Part shown: piece after piece, positions 40,994 through 52,570 of the stretch
Layout: every line of letters begins with the position of its first letter
How positions within the stretch are numbered: the first letter of the stretch is position 1
Source of the DNA: Rhizomys pruinosus
Taxonomy: Eukaryota; Chordata; Mammalia; Rodentia; Spalacidae
Direction of reading: 5' to 3'
Assembly (NCBI GenBank): GCA_009823505.1
Contig: VZQC01003035.1
Coordinates: 1,877,769 to 1,941,768, forward strand
Length of the DNA: 64,000 bases
The notes under the pieces: generated by a model
Databases searched by the model: none
What the model was told of the DNA's origin: nothing
What the model saw: only the letters and a program-made list of their open reading frames with translations
Position numbers and translations under genes: made by a program

Positions 40994-43337
40994 TATCTGA
41001 GACAATAGGGATTTGGAGAGTGGACATGTCTGTTACAGCAGAGACTGAGCCAGTGGACATGTCTGAGCCAGTGGACATGTCTGAGCTATTAGACCTGTCA
41101 TGTCTGAGACAACAGGGACTGAAACATGGACATGTCTGAGTCAACAGGGACTAAGTCTGTGGACATGTCTGAGCAAAGAGGGAATGACATTGGACATATG
41201 TGAGATAACGGGGACTCAGACAGTGGACATGTCTGAGACAACGAGGAATGAGACAGTGGACATGTCTTGTCTGAGACAACAGGGATTGCGACAGTGGATA
41301 TGTTCTGAAAAAACAGGGACTGAGACAGTGAACATGTCTGAGACAACAGGGACTTAGAGAGTGGACACATTTAAGAAAATGGGGACTCAGACAGGCTACA
41401 TGTCTGAAACAACAGGGACTGAGACAGTAGATATATCTGAAACAACAGGCCTTGAGACAGTGGACATGTCTGACACAATAGGGACTGAGACAGTGGACTT
41501 GTCTGAAACAACAGGAAATGAGACAGTGGACATGACTGAGACAACACACATATCTGAGACAATAGGGTCTGAGACCAGGGACATACCTGAGACAACAGGG
41601 ACTGAGATAGTGGACCTGTGTGAAACAACTGGGAATGAGACAGTGGTCATGTCTGAAACAACAGAGGCTGAGAAATTGGACACGTTGGAGACAACAGGGA
41701 CTGATAAAATGGACATGTCTGAGACAACTGGGAAATAGACATTGGAAATGTCTGAGACTGCAGGGAATCAGACACTGGACATATCTGAGACAACAGGGAC
41801 TGAGTCTTTGGAAATATCTGAGAATGCAGGGACTCAGACTCTGGACATATCTGAGACAACTTGGACTGAGACTTTGGACATATCTGAGAGAACAGGGAAT
41901 GAGACAGTGGACAGGTATGAGACAACAGGGACTGACACAATGGATATGTCTGAAATATGAGGGAAAAAGTCAGTGGACATATCTGAGACCACAGGGAGTG
42001 AGGCAGTAGACATGTCTGAGTCAACAGGATTGGAGTCAGTGGACCTGTCAGAGACAATAGAGACTGTGGTCGTCGACATATCTGAGAAAACCAGGACTGA
42101 GACAGTGGACATATCTGAGAAAACAGGGAATGAGATAGTGGACATGTCTGAATACACAGGTACTGATACAGTGGATATGTCTGAAACAACAGAAACTGAG
42201 ACTGTGGACATGTCTGAGACAACAGGGACTGAGACAGTGGACATGTCTGAGACAACAGTTACTTAGAGAGTGGACACATCTAAGACATTGGGGACTCAGA
42301 CAGGCGACATGTCTAAAACAACAGGGAATGAGACAGTAGATATATCTGAAAGAACAGCGACTCAGAAAGTGGACATGTCTGAGACTACAGGTACTGAAAT
42401 CATGGACATGTCTGAGACAACAGGGAATCAGACATTGGACATGTCTGAGACTGTAGGGACTCAGACCCTGGACATATTTGAGACAACCAGGACTGAGACT
42501 TTGGAGATGTCAGCAAGAACAGGGAATGAGACAGTAGACATGTCTGAGTCAACAGGGTTGCAGACAGTGGACATGCCTGATAAAACTGCGACTAAGAGCA
42601 TGTTCCTGTCTCAGACAACAGGGAATGAGATAGGTGACATGTCTGAAACAACAGGGACTGTGATGGTAGATATATCTGAAACAACAGGGACAGAGACAGT
42701 GGACATGTCTGAGACAACAGGGACTGAGACATTGGACATGTCTGACACAACAGGGACTGAGACCGTGGACATGTCTGAGACCACTGGGATTCAAAACTTG
42801 TGCATGTCTGAGAACAAAGGGAATGAGATATTGGACCTGTCTGAGACAACAGGGACTCAGACAGCATACATGTCTGAGACAACAGAGACTGAGACCATGG
42901 ACATGTCTGAGACCACAGGACCTGAGACCCTGGACATGTGTTAGAAATCAGGGACTAAGACATTGGACATGTCTGAGACAATATGGACTGAGACTGTGGA
43001 CATGTATGAGACAACAGGGACTGAGATATGAGACCTCTCTGAGACAGCATACATGTCATGTCTGAGAAAACAGAGACTTAGAGAATGGACATGTCTGATA
43101 CAGCAGAAAATGAGTCAGTGGACATGTCTGAGCCAGGTGACAAATCCGATCCAGTGGACTTGTCATGTCTGAGACAACAGGGACTGAGAAAGTGACATGT
43201 CTGAATCAACAGGAACTGAGAAAGTGGACATGTCTGAGACAACAGGGACTAAGTCTGTGGACATGTCTGAGCAAAGAGGGAATGACATTGGACATATCTG
43301 AGATAACGGGGACTCAGACAGTGGACATGTCTGAGAC
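37880..43337 (+). repeat. Tandem duplication, copy 1 (left part indel-rich, right part clean)
   Basis: This stretch corresponds to 43338-48796 at an offset of about 5,459 bp. The clean part, 40994-43337 (about 2.34 kb), looks base-for-base the same as 46453-48796: every translated frame I compared is identical. The indel-rich part, 37.88-40.99 kb, matches 43.34-46.45 kb apart from errors. Examples are the TGTGCAACAAGTGGGAAT phrase near 38.25 and 43.75 kb and the ACATCTGATCTGACAGG phrase near 39.41 and 44.88 kb. It is either a very recent duplication or an assembly artefact. Confidence 0.85.
41055..41082. promoter_or_regulatory. Candidate p53-family response element (two perfect half-sites, 8-bp spacer)
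   Basis: GGACATGTCT occurs at 41055-41064 and 41073-41082 with GAGCCAGT between. Both halves match RRRCWWGYYY. It lies at the start of the clean duplicated segment and is repeated exactly 5,459 bp downstream. Motif match only. Confidence 0.35.
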
Positions 43338-46300
43338 AACAGGGAATGAGACAGTGGACATGTCTTGTCTGAGCAAACAGGGATTGAGACAGTGGATATG
43401 ATCTGAAAAAACAGGGACCAAGACAGCCGACATGTCTGAAACCACAGGGATTTAGAGAGTGGACACATCTAAGGAAATGGGGACTCAGACAGGCGACATG
43501 TCTGAAACAACAGAGATTGAGACAATAGATATATCTGAAACAACAGGGACTGAGACAGTGGACATGTCTGAGAACAAGGACTGAGAGAGTGGACATGTTT
43601 GACACAACAGGGACTGAGAGAGTGGACTTGTCTGAAACAACAGGGACTGAGACAGTGGACATAAGTGAGACAACACACATATCTGAGGCAACAGGTTATG
43701 AGACCATGGACATGTCTGAGAAAACAGGGAATGAGAGAGTGGACCCGTGTGCAACAAGTGGGAATGAGACAGTGGTCATGTCTGAGAAAACAGAGACTGA
43801 GACAGTGAACACGTCGGAGACAACAAGGACTGAGACCTGGTACATGTTTGAGACAACAGCGAATCAGACATTGGAAATGTCTGAGACTACAGAGACTCAG
43901 ACACTGGACATATCTGAGACAATCGGGACTGAGACTTTGGACATGTCTGAGACAACAGGGACTGAGACAATGGACATGTCTGAGATAATAGGGACTGAGA
44001 CAGTATATATGTCTGAGACAGCAGGGACTGAGACAGTGCACACCTCTGAGTCAACATGGTAGGAGACAATGGACCTGTCTGAGACAATAGAGACTGAGGC
44101 AGTTGACATGACCTCTTCAGTGGACAAGTCCTGTCTGAGATGGCAGTGACTGAGATTGTGGACACATCTGAGGCAACAGAGACAGAGACAGTGGACATAT
44201 CTGAGACAACCAGGACTGAGACACTGGACACATATGAGACAACAGGGACTGAGACACTGGACATGTGTGTGACAACAGGGACTGAGACATTAGACATATC
44301 AGAGAAAACAGGGAATCTGACATTGGACATGTCTGTGACTGCAGGGACTCAGACAGTGGACATATCTGAGAAAACCAGGACTGATACTTTGGACATGTCT
44401 GAGAGACCAGGGACTGAGGCAGTGGACATGTCTGACACAACAGTTATTGAGACAGTGGATATGTCTGCGACAATAGCCAAAGAGACTGTGGACATATCTC
44501 AACAACAGTGACTGAGACAGTGGACATGTCTGACACATCAGGTACTGAGACCTTGGACATATCTGAGACAACCAGGAATCAGACATTGGACATGTCTGTG
44601 ACTGCAGGGACTGAGACACTGGACATATTTGAGACAACCGGGATTGAGACTTTGGACATGTCTGAGAGAGCAGGGACTGAGACAGTGAACATGTCTGAAA
44701 TAACAGAGACTGAGACAGTGCATATGTCTGAGACGACAGGGACTGAGACATTGGGCACGTCTGAGTCAACACAGTTGGAGACATTTGATCTGTCTGAGAT
44801 AATAGAGATAGAGGCAGTTGACATGTCTTCGCCAGTGGACAAGTCCTGTCTGAAATGACAGGGACTGAGACTGTGGACACATCTGATCTGACAGGGACTG
44901 AAACAGTGGACATATCTGAGACAATCAGGCCTGAGACAGTGGACATGTCTGAGACCACAGGTACTGACACATTGGATATGTCTGAAACAAGGACTTGAGA
45001 GTGGACATGTCTGAGACAACAGGGACTGAGAGAATGGACATATCTGAGAAAACAGGTACTGAGATCTACGACATGTCTGAGACAACAGGGAATCAGACCT
45101 TGGACATGTCTGAGACTGCAGGGACTCAAACACTGGACATTTCTGAGACAACGAGGACAGAGACTTTGGACATGTCCGAGAGAACAGGGAATGAGACAGT
45201 GGACAGGTCTGAGACAACAGGGACTGAGGCAGTAGTACATCTGAGTCAACAGGTTGGCAGACAGTGTGGACCTGTGTGAGACAATAGGGATTGAGACAAT
45301 AGACATGTCTTTGGCAGTGGACAAGTCCTGTCTGAGATGACAGCAACTGAGATTGTGGACACATCTGAGACAAGAGGGACTGAGACAATGGAAATGTCTG
45401 AGACCACAGGTACTGACACAGTGGATATGTCTGAAACAAAAAGGACTGAGAAAGTGGACATGTCAGAGACAACAGGGATTGAGACACTGGACACTTCTAA
45501 GTCCACAGGTTTGGAGAGAGTGGACTTGTCTGAGACAATAGAGACTGAGGCAGTTGACATATCTTTGCCAGTGGATAAGTCCTGTCTGAGATGACAGCAA
45601 CTGAGTCTGCGGACATGACTGAGACAACAGGGACTGAGACAGAGGACATTTCTGAGATAACCAAGACTGAGACAGTTGACCTGTCTGAGACCACAGGTAC
45701 AGTGGACATGTCTGAGACAACAATGAACTAGAGAGTGGACTAATCTAAGCCAATGGGGACTCAGACAGGCGACATGTCTAAAACAACAGGTACTGAGAGA
45801 GTAGATATATCTGAAACAACAGGGACTGAGACAATGGACATGTCTGAGACTACAGGTACTGAGATCTTGGACATGTCTGAGCACAGAGGGTATGACATTG
45901 GACATATCTGAGATAACGAGGACTCAGACAGTGGACATGTCTGAGACAAAAGGGATTGTGGCAGTGGATATGTTCTGAAAAATCAGGGACCGAGAGAGTG
46001 GACATGTCTGAGAAAACAGGGACTGAGACAGTGGACACATCTGAGACAACCAAAACTGAGAAATGGGATACATGTAAGAAAAAAGGGACTCAGACAGGTG
46101 ACATGTCTGAAACAACAGGGACTGAAACAGTAGATATATCTGAAACAACAGGGACTGAGACAGTTTACATGTGAGACAACAGGTACTGAGACCTTGGACA
46201 TGTCTGAGACAACAAGGAATCAGATATTGGACATGTCTGAGACAACAGGGATTCAGACAGTGGACATGTCTGAGAAAACATTTACTGATACCAGGTACAT

Positions 46301-48796
46301 GTCTGAGACCACAGGACCTGAGACCCTCGAAATGTCTTTCACAACAGGGACTGAGACATTGGACATGTCTGAGACAATAGGGGCCGAGTCTGTGGACATG
46401 TAGGAGACAACAGGGACTGAGATAGTAGACATCTGAGACAGCAGACATGTCATATCTGAGACAATAGGGATTTGGAGAGTGGACATGTCTGTTACAGCAG
46501 AGACTGAGCCAGTGGACATGTCTGAGCCAGTGGACATGTCTGAGCTATTAGACCTGTCATGTCTGAGACAACAGGGACTGAAACATGGACATGTCTGAGT
46601 CAACAGGGACTAAGTCTGTGGACATGTCTGAGCAAAGAGGGAATGACATTGGACATATGTGAGATAACGGGGACTCAGACAGTGGACATGTCTGAGACAA
46701 CGAGGAATGAGACAGTGGACATGTCTTGTCTGAGACAACAGGGATTGCGACAGTGGATATGTTCTGAAAAAACAGGGACTGAGACAGTGAACATGTCTGA
46801 GACAACAGGGACTTAGAGAGTGGACACATTTAAGAAAATGGGGACTCAGACAGGCTACATGTCTGAAACAACAGGGACTGAGACAGTAGATATATCTGAA
46901 ACAACAGGCCTTGAGACAGTGGACATGTCTGACACAATAGGGACTGAGACAGTGGACTTGTCTGAAACAACAGGAAATGAGACAGTGGACATGACTGAGA
47001 CAACACACATATCTGAGACAATAGGGTCTGAGACCAGGGACATACCTGAGACAACAGGGACTGAGATAGTGGACCTGTGTGAAACAACTGGGAATGAGAC
47101 AGTGGTCATGTCTGAAACAACAGAGGCTGAGAAATTGGACACGTTGGAGACAACAGGGACTGATAAAATGGACATGTCTGAGACAACTGGGAAATAGACA
47201 TTGGAAATGTCTGAGACTGCAGGGAATCAGACACTGGACATATCTGAGACAACAGGGACTGAGTCTTTGGAAATATCTGAGAATGCAGGGACTCAGACTC
47301 TGGACATATCTGAGACAACTTGGACTGAGACTTTGGACATATCTGAGAGAACAGGGAATGAGACAGTGGACAGGTATGAGACAACAGGGACTGACACAAT
47401 GGATATGTCTGAAATATGAGGGAAAAAGTCAGTGGACATATCTGAGACCACAGGGAGTGAGGCAGTAGACATGTCTGAGTCAACAGGATTGGAGTCAGTG
47501 GACCTGTCAGAGACAATAGAGACTGTGGTCGTCGACATATCTGAGAAAACCAGGACTGAGACAGTGGACATATCTGAGAAAACAGGGAATGAGATAGTGG
47601 ACATGTCTGAATACACAGGTACTGATACAGTGGATATGTCTGAAACAACAGAAACTGAGACTGTGGACATGTCTGAGACAACAGGGACTGAGACAGTGGA
47701 CATGTCTGAGACAACAGTTACTTAGAGAGTGGACACATCTAAGACATTGGGGACTCAGACAGGCGACATGTCTAAAACAACAGGGAATGAGACAGTAGAT
47801 ATATCTGAAAGAACAGCGACTCAGAAAGTGGACATGTCTGAGACTACAGGTACTGAAATCATGGACATGTCTGAGACAACAGGGAATCAGACATTGGACA
47901 TGTCTGAGACTGTAGGGACTCAGACCCTGGACATATTTGAGACAACCAGGACTGAGACTTTGGAGATGTCAGCAAGAACAGGGAATGAGACAGTAGACAT
48001 GTCTGAGTCAACAGGGTTGCAGACAGTGGACATGCCTGATAAAACTGCGACTAAGAGCATGTTCCTGTCTCAGACAACAGGGAATGAGATAGGTGACATG
48101 TCTGAAACAACAGGGACTGTGATGGTAGATATATCTGAAACAACAGGGACAGAGACAGTGGACATGTCTGAGACAACAGGGACTGAGACATTGGACATGT
48201 CTGACACAACAGGGACTGAGACCGTGGACATGTCTGAGACCACTGGGATTCAAAACTTGTGCATGTCTGAGAACAAAGGGAATGAGATATTGGACCTGTC
48301 TGAGACAACAGGGACTCAGACAGCATACATGTCTGAGACAACAGAGACTGAGACCATGGACATGTCTGAGACCACAGGACCTGAGACCCTGGACATGTGT
48401 TAGAAATCAGGGACTAAGACATTGGACATGTCTGAGACAATATGGACTGAGACTGTGGACATGTATGAGACAACAGGGACTGAGATATGAGACCTCTCTG
48501 AGACAGCATACATGTCATGTCTGAGAAAACAGAGACTTAGAGAATGGACATGTCTGATACAGCAGAAAATGAGTCAGTGGACATGTCTGAGCCAGGTGAC
48601 AAATCCGATCCAGTGGACTTGTCATGTCTGAGACAACAGGGACTGAGAAAGTGACATGTCTGAATCAACAGGAACTGAGAAAGTGGACATGTCTGAGACA
48701 ACAGGGACTAAGTCTGTGGACATGTCTGAGCAAAGAGGGAATGACATTGGACATATCTGAGATAACGGGGACTCAGACAGTGGACATGTCTGAGAG
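43338..48796 (+). repeat. Tandem duplication, copy 2 (clean)
   Basis: This is the reference-quality copy of the 5,459-bp segment. Its right end is sharp: after CAGTGGACATGTCTGAGA, copy 1 continues with CAACAGGGAATG (into copy 2) while copy 2 continues with GCACAGGGAATG. That is what an unequal exchange or a misassembly between similar units would leave. 5,459 is 165 units plus 14 bp, so it is not an integral number of 33-mers. Confidence 0.82.
46514..46541. promoter_or_regulatory. Candidate p53-family response element (two perfect half-sites, 8-bp spacer)
   Basis: GGACATGTCT occurs at 46514-46523 and 46532-46541, the duplicated counterpart of 41055-41082. A related but weaker pair lies at 49433-49442 and 49451-49460, where the second half ends in A. 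Confidence 0.35.
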
Positions 48797-50829
48797 CACA
48801 GGGAATGAGACAGTGGACATGTTTTGTGAGAGACAACAGGGTTTGCAACAGTGGATATGTTCTAAAAAAACAGGGACTGAGACACTGGACATGTCTGTGA
48901 CAACAGGGACTGAGACAGTCGACAGGAATGAGACAACAGGGACATAGAGAGTGGACACATCTAAGACAATGGGGACTCAGGTGAAATCTTTGAAACAACA
49001 GGGACTGAGACAGTAGATATATCTGAAACAACACGGACTGAGAGAGTGGACATGTCTGAAACAACAGTTATTCAGACACTGGATATGTCTGAGACAACAG
49101 CCAAAGTGACTGCGGACATGTCACAACAACAGGGACTGAGAGAGTGGACTTGTCTGAGACAACAGGTACTGAGACCTTGTACAGGTCTGAGACAACAGAA
49201 AATGAGATATGGGACATGTCTGAGACGACAGGGACTCAGACAGTGGACATGTCTTAGACAACAGGGAATGAGACATTGGACATGACTGAGAAAATAGGGA
49301 CTGAGACTGTGGACATCTATGAGGCAACAGGGACTGAGATAGTAGACATGTCTGAGAGAGCAGACGTGTCATGTCTTAGGCAACAGGGACTTAAAGAGTG
49401 GACATGTCTGATACAGCAGAGACTGAGCCAGTGGACATGTCTGAGCCAGTGGACATGTCATGTCTGAGACAACAGGGACTGAGATAGGGACATGTCTGAG
49501 TCAACAGGGACTGAGAAATAGGACATGTATGAGACAACAGGGACTAAGTTTGTGGACATGTCTGAGCAAAGAGGGAATGACATTGGACATATCTGAGATA
49601 ACGGGGACTCAGACAGTGGACATGTCTGAGAGCACCGGGAATGAGATATTAGACATGTCTTGTCTGGGACAACAAGGAATGTGACAGTGGATATGTTCTG
49701 AAAAAACAGGGACCGAGACAGTGGACATTTCTGAGACAGCAGGGACTGAGACAGTGGATATGTCTGAGACAACAGGGATTTAGAGACTGGACACATCTAA
49801 CACAATGGGAACTCAGACAGGCGACATGTGTGAAACAACAGGGACTGAATAAATAGATATATCTGAAACCGAGACATTGGACATGTCTGAGACAACAGGG
49901 ACTGAGACAGTGAATATGTCTGAGACAACAATGACTGAGACAGTGGACATGTTTGAGACAACAGTGTCTTAGACATTGGACATATCTGAGACAACAGGGA
50001 CTGAGACAGTGGACATGGCTGCGACAACAGGGACTGCAACAATGGACAAGTGTGAAACAACAGGGAATGAGACAGTGGACATGTCTGAGGCAAAAGGGAC
50101 TAAGACAGTGGACACGTCTGAGTAAACACGGTTTGAGACCATGGACATGTCTAAGACAACAGGGACTGGGACAGTGGACATAGCTGAGAAAAAAGGCACT
50201 GAGACAGTGGACAATGTTGAAACAACAGGGAATGAGACAGTGGACATATGTGAACAACAGGGACTGAGACAGTGGACACGTCTAAGTCAGCAGGATTTGA
50301 GACACTGTACCTGAAAGAGACAATAGACGGTGAGATATTTGACATGTCTTAGCCAGTGGAAAAATCCTGTCTGAGATGACAGCAACCGATACAGTGGACA
50401 CATTTGAAACAACAGGGACTGAAACAGTGGACACATCTGCGACAACCAGGTCTGAGACAGTGGACACATCTGAGACAACAGACACTGAGACAGTGGATAT
50501 GTCTGTGAGCACAGGTACTGACACATGGTATATGTCTGAAACAATAGGGACTGATACATTGGACATGTCTGAGGCAACAGGGACTAAGTCTGTGGGCATG
50601 TTTGAACAAAGAGGGAATGACCCTGGACATATATGAGATAACAGGGATGCAGACAGTGTACATGGCTGAGACAACAGGGAATGAGACAGTGGACATGTCT
50701 TCTCTGAGACAACAGGGATTGAGACAGTGGATATGTTCTGAAAAAACGGGGACTGAGAGAGTGGACATGTCTGAGACTACAGAGACTGAGACAGTGGATA
50801 TGTCTTAGACTACAGGTACTTAGAACATG

Positions 50830-51174
50830 GACATATCTGAGATAATAGGGACAGAGACCGTGGACATGTCTGAAACAACAGGAACAGAGGTAGTGAACAT
50901 GTCTGAGATAACAGCGACTGTGATTTGGACATTTCTGAGACCACAGGGAATGACACAGTGGACATATCTGAGACGACAGGTACTGAGACCGTGTACATGT
51001 ATGAGACAACAGTGACTGACACAGTGGAAATGTCTGAGACAATGAGAACTGAGTACTTTTACATGTCTGAGATACCAGGGACTGAGACAGTGGACATGTC
51101 TGAGACAACAGGGACTGAGAAAGTGAATAAGTCTGAGACAACACTGTCTGAGACAGTGGACCTGTTTGAGACAA
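50830..51174 (+). repeat. Left flank copy of a near-identical ~345-bp segment around the gap
   Basis: This segment matches 52226-52570 at an offset of 1,396 bp with one difference noticed (CTGAGACGACAGG here, CTGAGATGACAGG there). It continues into units that differ from those of the right copy. It indicates an unresolved tandem duplication spanning the N gap. Confidence 0.88.
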
Positions 51175-51548
51175 CAGGGACTGAGACAGGGAACATGGCT
51201 GAGACAACAAGGACTGAGAAAGTGGACAAGTGTGAAACAACAGGGAATGAGACAGTGGACATGTATGAGACACAATGGACTGAGACAATGGACATGTCTG
51301 AGACAATGGGAACTGAGACCTTGGACATGTCTGAGAAAACAGGGTCTGAGACAGTGTACATGTCTGAGACTGACAGGGACTGACATAGTGGATATGTCTG
51401 AGACAACCGGCACTGAGACCATGGACATTTCTGAGACAAAAGGATTCAAGACATAGGACATGTCTGAGAGAGCAGAGACTGAGAAAGTTGACACATCTGA
51501 GACAACTGGTACTGAGATTGTGGACATATCTGAGACAATACGGATTGA

Positions 51549-52225
51549 NNNNNNNNNNNNNNNNNNNNNNNNNNNNNNNNNNNNNNNNNNNNNNNNNNNN
51601 NNNNNNNNNNNNNNNNNNNNNNNNNNNNNNNNNNNNNNNNNNNNNNNNNNNNNNNNNNNNNNNNNNNNNNNNNNNNNNNNNNNNNNNNNNNNNNNNNNNN
51701 NNNNNNNNNNNNNNNNNNNNNNNNNNNNNNNNNNNNNNNNNNNNNNNNNNNNNNNNNNNNNNNNNNNNNNNNNNNNNNNNNNNNNNNNNNNNNNNNNNNN
51801 NNNNNNNNNNNNNNNNNNNNNNNNNNNNNNNNNNNNNNNNNNNNNNNNNNNNNNNNNNNNNNNNNNNNNNNNNNNNNNNNNNNNNNNNNNNNNNNNNNNN
51901 NNNNNNNNNNNNNNNNNNNNNNNNNNNNNNNNNNNNNNNNNNNNNNNNNNNNNNNNNNNNNNNNNNNNNNNNNNNNNNNNNNNNNNNNNNNNNNNNNNNN
52001 NNNNNNNNNNNNNNNNNNNNNNNNNNNNNNNNNNNNNNNNNNNNNNNNNNNNNNNNNNNNNNNNNNNNNNNNNNNNNNNNNNNNNNNNNNNNNNNNNNNN
52101 NNNNNNNNNNNNNNNNNNNNNNNNNNNNNNNNNNNNNNNNNNNNNNNNNNNNNNNNNNNNNNNNNNNNNNNNNNNNNNNNNNNNNNNNNNNNNNNNNNNN
52201 NNNNNNNNNNNNNNNNNNNNNNNNN
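51549..52225. other. Assembly gap (677 N)
   Basis: A run of N lies within the array. ORFs crossing it are artefacts of reading N as open sequence. Confidence 0.99.
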
Positions 52226-52570
52226 GACATATCTGAGATAATAGGGACAGAGACCGTGGACATGTCTGAAACAACAGGAACAGAGGTAGTGAACATGTCT
52301 GAGATAACAGCGACTGTGATTTGGACATTTCTGAGACCACAGGGAATGACACAGTGGACATATCTGAGATGACAGGTACTGAGACCGTGTACATGTATGA
52401 GACAACAGTGACTGACACAGTGGAAATGTCTGAGACAATGAGAACTGAGTACTTTTACATGTCTGAGATACCAGGGACTGAGACAGTGGACATGTCTGAG
52501 ACAACAGGGACTGAGAAAGTGAATAAGTCTGAGACAACACTGTCTGAGACAGTGGACCTGTTTGAGACAA
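52226..52570 (+). repeat. Right flank copy of the ~345-bp segment around the gap
   Basis: This segment begins immediately after the last N and repeats 50830-51174 almost exactly. Similarity ends near CAACAGGGG(C)CTG, where the left copy reads GGGACTGAGACAGGG. Confidence 0.88.

Larger units (their letters stand above)
40994..50340 (+). repeat. Array block C: 33-mers with GAGCCAGTGG-ladder and GACATTGG modules
   Basis: After the indel-rich stretch the array is clean again. The module GGAATGACATTGGACATAT appears near 41190, 43280, 46649, 48738 and 49574. It is usually preceded by the 18-bp ladder or its remnant and followed by a stop-containing segment TTAGAGAGTGGACACATCTAA (for example near 42264 and 47723). 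These are the same modules as block A, so blocks A and C share ancestry, while block B is separately homogenised. No gene is seen. Confidence 0.8.
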
